In this document: positions 50,441 to 60,908 of the stretch, in pieces
Layout of the letters: every line of letters starts with the position of its first letter
Position numbering within the stretch: the first letter of the stretch is position 1
Assembly (NCBI RefSeq): GCF_001039355.2
Contig: NW_019775386.1
Span: forward strand, 252,510-316,509
Source: Lingula anatina
Taxonomy: Eukaryota; Brachiopoda; Lingulata; Lingulida; Lingulidae
Direction of reading: 5' to 3'
Length of the DNA: 64,000 nt
The notes under the pieces: generated by a model
Databases searched by the model: none
The model's input: the letters and a program-made list of their open reading frames with translations, nothing else
What the model was told of the DNA's origin: nothing
Made by a program: the position numbers and the translations under genes

Positions 50441-50657
50441 CCATTCCCACAGATATTTGGATCGATCTATCTCCCTGGGGAGTCTCACTAAATTGCTATC
50501 TACTTAACCGGCTTAAATGTCTATCACGCCCAGTAAAGCTTTAACCCCTTGCTGATTCGGTAGGCGTGACAGACAATTAAGCGTCAGTTGATAGCAATTT
50601 AGTGAGACTCCCCAGGGAGTTTGACCGATCCAGATGGATCGATCTAGGCATGGGAAC
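50441..50657. repeat. Fold-back element, family B, copy 1
   Basis: Contains a perfect 30-bp inverted repeat at 50471-50500 (ctccctggggagtctcacta ...) and 50590-50619, extended outward by imperfect arms rich in GATCGATC. A diverged second copy is at 54283-54485. Confidence 0.85.
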
Positions 50658-51090
50658 CCAGTCATAGACTGACAGAAACTGAAAATTAAGGCTTTATTAA
50701 GACCCCTATTTTTTTAATCTCTGGGGATGGTGCTGCTCTACCAATCCGTTTCTAATAACAGGTGTCATTCTCATCTTATAGGTACACTGTGAGCGTTTGA
50801 AAATTTTCCAAAGACATGTCTTCTGTGTCCATATATATATATATATAACAGCTACTTAGCTTTTACAAGCTTCAAATAACAGAATGTGGCTTCGATGGTT
50901 CTCTCTGCAATGTACAGGAAGACATGCCGCTCTAAATGACTCGCCAGACATTTAGAACTGAATCACGAAAATAAAAATGGGATAAAACTTGGAACTCAAG
51001 CGCAAGGTTTGCAAGTAGGAGAACATCGCTTTTGCCCCCGAAGGAAATTGATTTTCGCGGGTTTTAATCCCCTAAAGTGTATCTTCAAGG

Positions 51091-51374
51091 TACATGTAAA
51101 AGCTTTCAGGCGAGTAGTCTTAACATAGACAGGGGCGGATCCAAGATAACATGAAGGCGAGACCTAGGATTGGGAGGTGAAGAACTGAGACCAAAGGTAC
51201 GAGTACCTTAGGGTAGGCTACATCTTTTGTAAGGCCGGACAAAATTGATAACTTGGTAAACGAGCAGCGGCACTCTGTAAACGGGTCTGCAGGCAAACTT
51301 TGTTTTAAGCGTATGATGATGAACGTGCATAGCATTCAGATTTTAGGGTGGTTTGCAAGTAGAAGAACATTAAC

Positions 51375-51412
<38 letters not shown>

Positions 51413-51642
51413 CGTGCGCGCGCCCGTATGTGTGTGTTTCCCAGTTCAATTGTGATTTTTCACACTCAACAAGCCACTGCCCATAAAAAAGGAAAAATTG
51501 GTGAAGAAAAAATGATTTCCTCAAAATTAGTTACTGTCAGGTGGGCTCGCGTACACTATCTTTGCCACTTTGAATTTTTTAATTTGTGTGAAGGCATAAG
51601 CAAATCGGTCATAGTCAGAACAGGTCAGATACGTAAAAAAAG

Positions 51643-51680
<38 letters not shown>

Positions 51681-52441
51681 CAAAATACTCCGTCCTATTT
51701 TTACAGTTAATGGCTTTACATATGTGCTTGAAAATTAACACATAGTTTTTGGATAAATAAAGAATATTCAGAAAGGAGGCATGTTTTTTAATCAAATATA
51801 TTAACTTAAGAAACGTTTGCAAATTTATAACTAATCACAGAGGTAAAATTTTAAACCAATAATTTATAATTTCACTAAAAATATTTTTAGTAAAAAACCT
51901 GTAAAAGATACATCATACATTATAAATCATAAAAATTTGACTTGTTATTAAATATTAAATATTTACTAAATGTATCCTTTCTTTAACGGCCCTTCATTTC
52001 AAAACCAACCTCAGTAAAGTCTACTTTGCTTTCTTCCTATGATTAATGTGCTTAAGGTTGACACAATGTGGATTGTCTAATTCATGGAAAAATGTACAAA
52101 ATCCACGAGGAGAAATATGGCACATTGTCCAAATTGGAATTACCCAATTTGAATGAAATATCAAATAAATAACAAATTGCATTTTTAACATTAGCCGTGT
52201 CATTGAGCTGACAAATCATTAATTTTAGTTAATACTGATACCTCACAATCTGAGTTGAACTTTCATTTTGTCTCTTAAATTAATTGTCCATCCATTATCC
52301 ATTATTTATTAATATATAAGGTGCAAATATTCTGTAGCCTGCCCTTTGCAGATATAAATACGTCTGGCTGGTTTAGTCTTAACATTAAAAATAAACCCTA
52401 GGTGGAAGCCAATTCCAAGACAGGAGTAATGCTGTTCTGGT
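51091..52441. other. Spacer between lectin unit 2 and methyltransferase M3
   Basis: No supported exon on either strand. It holds a (GT)n run at 51379-51408, a (GA)n run at 51645-51677 and AT-rich sequence. Confidence 0.6.
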
Positions 52442-55400
52442 CTAGGATCCTGGCTTTCTTCCTAGCAACATGAAGATTGGGAATGTCACGTGCAGCTCAG
52501 AATGTATGGTTGCTTCTCTGTCCATTGTTTTCAATAAGCTGAAATGAGAGTTATTAACAGAAATATTTCTAAAGAATATACTTTTTAAGGGTTTTATATA
52601 CACCATCAACAGATTTACTAAGAGGTTTGTAGACTCCAAATTAACACAACCTAAAAACCATAAATTATTTACTTCTGAAAAAAAAATTCACCCTTAATGG
52701 TTTGACTGTACAATCACCCATTCTAAAAATTACGAAACAAATTTCTCTTCCTTCCCTCAAATTACCCAGTTTAGTACTTTGAATATTTCTCCAAATGCCA
52801 CTTCAATAACTTTACAGTCAATAAACTATGCAATATATCTAGGACTTACTGAACATTTCTCCATGTGCCCTATAATTCTAGTCCAAAATGTGTGTAATTA
52901 CTCACTTTTCCTGCAAATCCTCCAGTATTTTACTCTCTGGGTATTTCTCCATATATTTGTTATAGCCACTCCAAGAGCTGACATAGCCTATAAAATGCTC
53001 CAGTGTAGTGTCATACTCCATACTCAAGGTCTCATCTCTGAAAAAATAAAAAGGCAAATATTTATCATTGCTTTAATTCTTCTGTTGATCAAAAATAATA
53101 ACTATCATCAATATTATATAAAAATGAATAATTAAGTGTCAGACTTACTAGCTGATTTTATAAGGATATCCTTATTAACATTCAGATTCACTTACTGACC
53201 AACTTATTACTGACTGATACACATAAAAGCTAACTGCCGAAACAGCTAACAGATTGACTAATGTGTAAACTACTGTAAGTAATGGCAAACTAACATTAAA
53301 TTTGATTAAATTTTCAATGATTTAATTTGCTAATTGACTGACTTCTTCAGCAACTAAATGAGTGGCTGATTCATTAATTTAGCAACAGTGTATCAAGGGC
53401 AACTGACTGACTACATGTATCTCAATAACTCTTTCCAGAAGGAGATTTATCTCTGTTCACAATATATGCAGGATATGCATTGTAGAGATCACAAACTGAA
53501 ATAAAACAGCTGGCAAAGACACATTATTGTTATTATTTATCAATGCATTAATTATAATGTACTATAGTTATTTATTTTTGGCTTCATACCTTACAAAGTC
53601 CTGGTAAGGTAGGTGTATGTCTTTGTAACTACCATAACAATGGTCATTACCAGGCTGCCAACATTGCTCACTGTACAAAACTCTGTCAACCTACAGTGTG
53701 GGGAATACAATATCATACAGACTAGGTAACAACCTATGACTTGCCTGATTTAAAGAGATAACAACTCTTTGTAAGATATCCTCATATTCACAATAAATAC
53801 ATTGTAAACAACTTACAGAAATATAATGAGCTTTGTCATTTACCCTAGGAAAATCCATTTTTTGGACAAAAGGAACAGTTATCCCTTTAACTTCATGCCC
53901 AAAATATTGGAGTCATGTCAGTAGCTACTTAAACAGATACATGTATATTATGTAGATCCATGGTCAAACAGAGCTGAGTATACTGTTTCATATAACAATA
54001 TGGACCACAGCCAGATGTGTATAAATTATTCAATTAAACATTAGGATATCACGTTGACAGGAACACACAGTAACCATAAGAGATCCCCATCTAAATTATC
54101 ATGAGATTATAGGTTACGCCAGAAGCATGCCATTCAGCTATCAATTTATACCACTTCTTATCAGCATAGGTAAATTAAAAGAGAGAAAAGACGCATGTGA
54201 CAAGAGGACTACAAGTAAATCAGTTAAATTAGGAAGCAGGTTTGTTTTAACCCTGACCAGGCCCAAGTTTATCTAGCACCCCATTTCCATTGATTAGATC
54301 GACCTACTTTAGATCGACCTAACTCCCTGGGGGTTCACGCTAAATAGCTATCAGCCGGGCAGACACGAAAGTTAATTACCCCCTTAGAGCTTGTAGTAGG
54401 TGGGACGGACATGTAAGTCGGATTATCTGAAAGTAATCTAGTGAGACTCCCCGCGGGGATAGATCGATCTAAAATCTATGGGAATAAAGCCTAGGTCTGT
54501 AAGTTGCGTGCACAATGAAGTTCTAAGCAGAAACTATTCAGACTCCAAATTTCCTCTGGTAGTCAGTGAGTCATTTGTCCATTAAAGCCACGCTTCCATC
54601 TTAACAGGGTCTTTAATTACTATTAATTACTATATAAAATTACTATTAATTTAATTGGCTCACCATAGGAAGTCATTCAAATTGCTCTGCTGTCCCACCA
54701 ACTGCCACCATAATGTTAAACTATCTAATATGTATCTACTTATGTTTAGTTCACAAGAGGAAGCACACCCAATCCACATGCTGTCCCACACCCCACACAC
54801 TGCTTTTATAACTGAGGCACAGAACTTATATGTCTTTATTTGTACTTCCTAAGGCGAGCTGAATGTATCAGGTAGCCTACTTATACATGGATTTCTCCAA
54901 GTATTGTCAACCCATCTTCACTGGAAACATGGCTTATGACTCACTGATAACAAGCAGGAGATTACTGCTGGATCACAACTGTTTTTTTTTTTTTTTTTTT
55001 TTTCAAAAAGAGTGCAATCTCAGAACTTTACAGACCTGACATACTCTCTCAGTGGCAGTCTACAAGCAAAGCGTTCATCTGGATATCTGTTATCCACATG
55101 TTTTCTCATCTCGTCCCAGCAAGAGGTTTTCCAGAGGCGTCCATAAAACTGAAGGACAAGTGTGGAAAACAACTTGCATTTAGCAGTGGGTCTGGATCAT
55201 AGATCTCAGATGAAATAATCACATTGAAGACTAAGCTCCATGATTTTGCATGATTTTTTTAACTGTGTGTTTATGTGTCTGTCAAAAAAAAAAAACTTTC
55301 AAATACAATACATATATTTGTCTTATTAAATCTAAATCTTTTAAAAAATTCTACATCTTATTTATTTATTTATTATTTTGTTGTTGTTGTTGTTGTTGTT

Positions 55401-57092
55401 GTTGCTGGAAAACAAAAGAATGTAAAAAAATTGATATCCTGCTTTAATACAGGCTACCAATAACACACACACACACACACACACAGACACAAACAGCAAA
55501 AAATAAAGATGGAACAATAAACCTTTTACTGTTATTCACAAAACTCACATCTCTGATATATTTACTCAGTATTTCCCCGTGTGGGTTGGAGTCTAACACA
55601 GGGACAGCATACCCCAGCAATGCCACACAGCCATGTGGTCTCAACACCCTCTCAGTCTCAGCATAGAACTTGTCCAAGTCAAACCAGTGGGCAGCTTGGG
55701 CACTGGTCACTAGGTCTACAGAGTGGTCATCTACAGGAAAACTCTCTCCACTGCCCTTCCTGAAATATAACCATTGGGCCAGATATATCAAAATTGAATC
55801 AGGGAAAGACTGTAATTTTTATCTGCTTTTTCTGCATCTCTTCATTTTAACTAAAGAAATATATATATCAGATCAAAAGTGATAGAATTCTTCAGCAAGT
55901 AATAATTATAGTAATAATAAATTATGATAAAATATCAAATAAAATAAAGAAAAGAAAAAAATATATATATACATATTTTTTTTGACAAATGATTGATTTT
56001 TTCCACCAATCTATTCAGAAAAAAAGTTTTATTAGCAATACTCATTATACAAGCACTTTATGGTGTGTGGTAACAACAATTTATAACAAAAAAAACAAAA
56101 CACATACTTAAACCTAACATTGCTCATGTCGTTCTTGTTGTTGGCTTGCAGTATCTGGTTGTCGCTGACGTCAATTCCTGTCACATGATTGAAGTGCGGT
56201 GCTAGCAAGTGTGTGAACTGCCCAGACCCACAACCAACATCCAGAGCTTGGTCATACGGTGCAGGAAGCTGGAAAAGTGCAAAATGTGAGGATCACAAAA
56301 ACAAACAAAAATGTTATTCAAATATTCAAAGCTGTTTGGCTTTATCTAGTCTTACTGCAGTACACTGTAGATGGCTTGTACTGTACATATGAACAAAACG
56401 GTTCCTGTGATTTAAAAAGCTGCATGGACACTCCAATCTTGAAAAAAAATCTGAATCTATAGAGCTATGAAAATGTTTTATACTAGTATGACCGTCCCTT
56501 CATTCTCTACTGAAAAATTTGTATATAATTGTCATTTATTAATTATTAAAATAATAAGAAGAAGGATAATAAAAAAAGTAATAAAATCCCGTTGATGAGA
56601 CCTCCTGCTAATATGACAGATGCACGCAGTAGTGAAAAAGTTGAAGCCATGGAATACTAATGCTACTGCAAAAAAAAAAAGTTCCTGGGCAAAGTCCACT
56701 TTGCCGTAATTTTACTATCATTGTTCATTTTATTCCTTATGACTTAAGGTGTCATCGTTTTATTTTTAAAATCTATTATTACTTAGTATGTTGCAGTTAC
56801 GTAAAAAATCCCCCCCCCTCCCCCGGTAGATCTTAACTGCAATGACGCAAGCTGCGTGATTAATTCATCAATACAATTTACATCTGATAATTTCACTACG
56901 CTGAAATTATGATATAACCTGTTCTGGTATTCCAATAGAGCCAGGACAGTTAGCAATTAATTCTGATGCAATCCAATATACCTTTTCCTGGAGATATGTT
57001 ATTACTCTGTCTACGATGTTTTTGGTCCACTGGGGTCTATACTTGGCGTATGCAATCACATGACCAGCACCTTCGAAATGTCTATGAGCCAT
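52442..57092 (-). CDS. SAM-dependent class I methyltransferase M3, with two alternative exon 4 versions
   Basis: Third member of the M1/M2 family. Exons: 56982-57092 (ATG 57092), 56108-56268, 55549-55759, then 55036-55148 (exon 4A) or 53590-53690 (exon 4B), 52906-53037, 52442-52538 (stop TAG). Phases 0,2,0,2,2 fit either choice: 274 aa with 4A, 270 aa with 4B. SAM motifs are LDVGCGSGQFT in exon 2 and GIDVSDNQI just after; exon 3 has AAHWFDLDKF and RVLRPHGCVALLGY. The C terminus is IFMLLGRKPGS. Exon 1 (RHFEGAGHVIAYAKYRPQW) is more diverged from M1/M2 than they are from each other. It is separated from M1/M2 by the lectin duplication but has the same orientation. Upstream lies the 382-bp promoter-like block at 57187-57568. 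Substrate unknown; cytosolic by absence of a leader. Confidence 0.92.
53590..53690 (-). CDS. M3 exon 4B (M1/M2-like alternative exon)
   Basis: 101 bases, starts at phase 0 and ends at phase 2, exactly the length of exon 4 in M1 and M2. Acceptor ...ctgtag and donor GTATGA. Encodes VDRVLYSEQCWQPGNDHC then YGSYKDIHLPYQDFVR, matching the CW ... YKD ... PY.DFVR pattern of M1. Confidence 0.85.
53750..53890. mobile_element. TTAA-flanked MITE, copy 2, in M3 intron
   Basis: TTAA 53750-53753, then agagataacaactcttt; the right end ggaacagttatccct is followed by TTAA 53887-53890. Internal sequence (cattttttggacaaaagg) matches copy 1 at 41595-41939. It lies just upstream of exon 4B on the transcript. Confidence 0.7.
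54283..54485. repeat. Fold-back element, family B, copy 2
   Basis: Left arm ccattgattagatcgaccta ... actccctggggg, right arm gtgagactccccgcgggg ... gatcgatctaaaatctatgg. Same layout as 50441-50657 but more diverged. It lies in the M3 intron between exons 4A and 4B. Confidence 0.7.
54981..55003. repeat. Poly-T tract in M3 intron
   Basis: T run of about 23, which is poly-A in transcript sense, just after the exon 4A donor. Confidence 0.9.
55036..55148 (-). CDS. M3 exon 4A (alternative version of exon 4)
   Basis: 113 bases, phase 0 in and phase 2 out, with acceptor ...tccttcag and donor GTCTGT (weaker than usual). Encodes FYGRLWKTSCWDEMRKHV then DNRYPDERFACRLPLREYVR. It aligns with 4B at CW, the following Tyr, Leu-Pro and the Val-Arg end, so the two are homologous. 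Including both would put the second out of frame (phase 2 into a phase-0 exon). Confidence 0.8.
55378..55484. repeat. (TTG)n and (CA)n microsatellites in M3 intron 3
   Basis: TTG repeat at 55378-55404 and CA repeat at 55463-55484, between exon 3 and exon 4A. Confidence 0.9.
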
Positions 57093-57186
57093 CGTGCATT
57101 TTAGCTTCGTTTGTAAAAGGAGGTAGAAATATTCAGTATCTTGTCTTTTCTTTCCTTGAACATTAAAAGAGTTCATAAATGCGCTA

Positions 57187-57568
57187 CAGTCTGTCCGCAG
57201 ATTCCGAGCTGCGCGTGCACACTGTCTGAAGCGACGGCCATTTTCGCACTACTTTCAGCAAAATCGAGTGAAAATGGACGACTTTTGAGCTCTTCGTATT
57301 TTCATGTGTAGTTTTGTCAACAGTTGATGTGATTAAACGATAGATATATAAAAAGAAGCGGGAATAACTAGCGATTCGAAATTTTAAGATTAGTCGTCAT
57401 AAAAAATTGATTCAGAACGGAAAAATGAAAGATATATCCACGCGGGTGATTGCAAATGGTGCCCAGTTTCAGGTGTCCGAAATTTTCTATTTGAAGATCT
57501 CTATAAGAAGTTTAAATTGTACAAAGTTTTAAAAACTAAATCATGAAAGCTGGTTAAACTGGGTTTCT
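57187..57568. repeat. 382-bp promoter-like block, copy 1 (ends at a one-base gap)
   Basis: Begins cagtctgtccgcag and ends gggtttct directly before N at 57569. It matches 61912-62293 base for base in length with about seven substitutions. It contains a plus-strand TATATAAAAAG at 57345-57355, a cggccatttt word near 57235, and a 35-codon open frame at 57425-57532. It lies 95 bp upstream of the M3 start codon. Confidence 0.85.
57345..57355 (+). promoter_or_regulatory. TATA-like box in the duplicated block
   Basis: TATATAAAAAG followed by GC-richer gaagcggg. Orientation is plus, away from M3, so if functional it would drive a plus-strand transcript. The same box is in copy 2 at about 62069-62079. 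Confidence 0.3.
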
Positions 57569-57599
57569 NGGTCGTTTTTATGTCTTTTCATGCAAGAAT

Positions 57600-57740
57600 G
57601 TTGTCTAACAACTGGGGTTGATGTAATGTCGTTATCTGACGTTGATACAACGTCGTTATTTGACGATGATCCAATTTTCAAATCCAATGTTAATCCAACG
57701 TCTTGTTAACGTTGAAACAACATGATTTGCCCGCTGGGAG
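57600..57740. repeat. Partial DNA-transposon-like repeat
   Basis: Reiterated words (ttgatgtaatgtcgtta, ttgatacaacgtcgtta, gttaatccaacgtc) followed by a gatttgcccgctggga end, a pattern common in non-autonomous invertebrate elements. The matching left end is not visible, perhaps lost at the gap at 57569. Confidence 0.4.
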
Positions 57741-58216
57741 GACCTATCCGGACTTGCACTTGCATTCCTTGCCATGGGACTTGCATTCCTCAGGAACTGT
57801 TGTCCCACGGACGTAAAATCCTAGTAACGCTTGTCCTAGGGCATCCATTCCTAGAAACGCTAGACCTAGGGCTTGAATTTACAGAACTTAGTGTCCGGTG
57901 GGACTTGCGTTACTAGGACTACCATTCATTTCACACCGGCCTAGTAAACTAGGCCACTTGTCGTTTCATCTAGATGCACATGTGCCGGTAGTTTTATATA
58001 AAAACTAATGCACGTGGACAACACAATTAAGTTATGCCTAAATAAACGAAAATCAAACCATGGTCTCTGTAACGCGTCTGTGTCAAGCATTGTGAGAGTA
58101 TAAATTAAAGGGGATGTCAGTGGAAATTCCAAAAAGAGAAGTGTTAAAATGGCGATCAAGGCTTTGGCAAGTGGAGTATTAATAAATAAATAGCGCCTTC
58201 TACCCTTCTGTTTCAG

Positions 58217-60877
58217 GACCTCCTGCCAGAATATTTACTTCCTTGGGAGCAGCTCGGGAAGAAAGCTGCCAAGTTGATGGATGCAGGAGAACTGAAAGAC
58301 CAAGTTGAAAAGGTACCGAGAGAGAGAGAGAGATTTGTTGTCGTAAAACCTTTCGTTGAAATGCTTTTGTAGAGGTAACACTATATCATCCATGAACCAG
58401 TTTTTCAGTTTGGTTTCTGTACTAATCTCGTTTGGAAGTGTAACTGTATAAACTCACACCTGTAATTCCCATTTTTCCAGCCATGACTCTAAGCTTAGGT
58501 TTTCTAACTTCAAACTCGCCATTTTATTTCAGTTACCATGTCTGGACTACACTCACCTGAGGAGTTATGAAGAGTACTGTTTAGCCCACAGCCTGCTGTC
58601 TACAATTGCACACTGTTATGTTTGGCAGGACAGAGATAAGGGCGTGGTACCCGAGGTATTGTTACATTAAACATTGGATTATCTTGAACCATCGTATGAA
58701 TAATTATATTATATTATATTATATTATATTATATTATATTATATTACAGACTTGACTTGTATATCCGAGAATCATCTCTTCTGAATGCGACCTAAGACTT
58801 GTGCGTATATAAATATTTGTTTATGTTTATATATATTGCAGGTTCTTCCGAGGGCTGTCGCTGTACCATGGTATCACGTGTCCCAGTATCTAGGACTTAA
58901 CCCCGTCTACTGCTACTTGGCATGTATGCTTGCTAACTGGAAAAAGGAATCGGAAGACAGCTGGTTTGTCTCTACTTCACAATAATCTTCAACATCATCT
59001 ATTTTTATTGATTACGTCTTTTGTGGGTATGCGTTAGTGCCAAAGTGAACTTCATTTGATAAACACATATTTTAAGCGTAGGCTCCGTAAACGATAATTG
59101 CTGTTTGCCATCACGAGCCTCAGGTTTGTGAACACGAACGCCCAAATTAACAACTTGATGTGGCGCTGGTTAGACCTAATTTTGTACAGTTCTTAGACTT
59201 AACCAAAGCCGTCGTCTTTGAGCTAAAGACACACGCACTTAATGTTTGCCTGTCTTCGTGACTTCGAGATTAGTGGTTTTTGGATACTAGTGGTATCGGA
59301 CACATTGCTCTCTGATTCGTAATAAATCTGTGGGCGTTAACAGCGTTTTACGATGATATGATTCTACCTTTATGAATGTACATAAATATACTTTTAGCGT
59401 TGCTAACCTCAATTTTTTTTTATTCTTTAATATCTCATTCCAGCGATATTGAACTTATTTGCGGCGCGCCCGGCACTCCCCACACCGACTGGTTTTTCAT
59501 AGTTTCAATTCAAATCGAAATTGACTTTGGCAAGGGAATCAAGGTATTTACGTTTGGGGTAGTGGCCCCGTTTTCTAGCTTAGTCACTTCAGGAGTAAAC
59601 ATAAGGATCCCCACTGTTATATACATAGATTTAACTTGACAAAATGGACAATCCGTAAATTATTAGAATTTTTTCAAACATGACTCTCTTAATTGAATAA
59701 CTTGAATAACACGCGCAAAGATACAAAACTTGTCTCGCAGACGGAGACCGATACCGAGATTAGAGTTCACCAGTTGCGTTGAATGGGAAGGATAGATAGA
59801 AATGTCCATACCTGTATTTGTAAACAAGGACTTGTCTAAAGACGAGAATACAGACGACGTAACTTAGGACGATATGCCACTAACAACTGACAACAGATGT
59901 CTGTAATTGTTTTTCTTAAATTTCAGAATATAATTAAAACATATCAGGCACTGACAACAGGTGATGACAACGGTTTGATAGAAGGTTTGCAAGGGATAGC
60001 AGACACCATTAAGAGGATGCAACAAACACTGTCCAGAATGCACGGTATAGATGTGTGTCCTCTCTCTCTCTCTCTCTCCCTTTTTCTCTCACACACACAG
60101 ACACACTCTCTGTTGAACAAATGCATGTAGTGATAAGTAATTTATCGTTACTTTTTGACGATTCAAATATTCAAAACTTAAAAAAACGTTACCCTTTCAA
60201 AGAATTAAAAGTATTTTTAATTGTTTTATAATATTGTATCAAAAATAGTGAACTTAAATTCACATCAAGATGATTCTTCTGATATAGGCCTATATACAAG
60301 AACATGAAGCAATGCACATTTACAGGTTAAAAGAAAATTGTTTAAATGGAGCTTTGCAACTGATGAATCAGAGACCTAGAAATAAAGTTATGATGGCTTA
60401 TTTGTATATCGTAATTTCAGCAATAGCAAATTAGTTTGTGTTCATTTTTGCTTTGTGTTTGTATTGTCACTATGTGGATTTAAAAATTGTAGGGACTTAA
60501 GTGTTTATAGGTTTATTTCTATTTCAGTACAAATAATTGTGACTTTACCCTTCGTGGCCACTTTATATCAAGTGATTATAGTGAGCGGCAGTAAAACGCA
60601 GACATAATATACATAACAGTAACTGACACATTAAAATCCCAGGATTCTACAAGAATTATAATAAATATATAGTTATCATACGCCTTAATTGCTAGTATTT
60701 TCATTTTTTTTTTTTACAGAAAAACAAGACCCTTGGCCTTTTTATAATAAACTCCGACCGTTTTTCGAAGGGTAATATAAGTCTTAAATGTTTGGTAACA
60801 CGAAAATATTTTTATGATAAATACATCGTAAATTAATGAATTTGTTTTTTAAATTATTATTATTATTTATTTATTTA

Positions 60878-60908
<31 letters not shown>

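Larger units (their letters stand above)
43985..51090. repeat. Segmental tandem duplication, unit 2 (carries lectin gene L2)
   Basis: Same order of landmarks as unit 1. The right end is near 51090, where similarity to 43861-43984 (gataaaactt ... tcaagcgca ... cgaggaaattg) fades. The two units are diverged at non-coding positions by many substitutions and indels, so the duplication is not recent and not a contig overlap. Confidence 0.82.

Noticed and set aside
58149-58175. ATG (MAIKALASG) just before the first visible IDO exon as a possible gene start
   Set aside because: It would require an intron of only about 40 bp and does not resemble the usual IDO N terminus.
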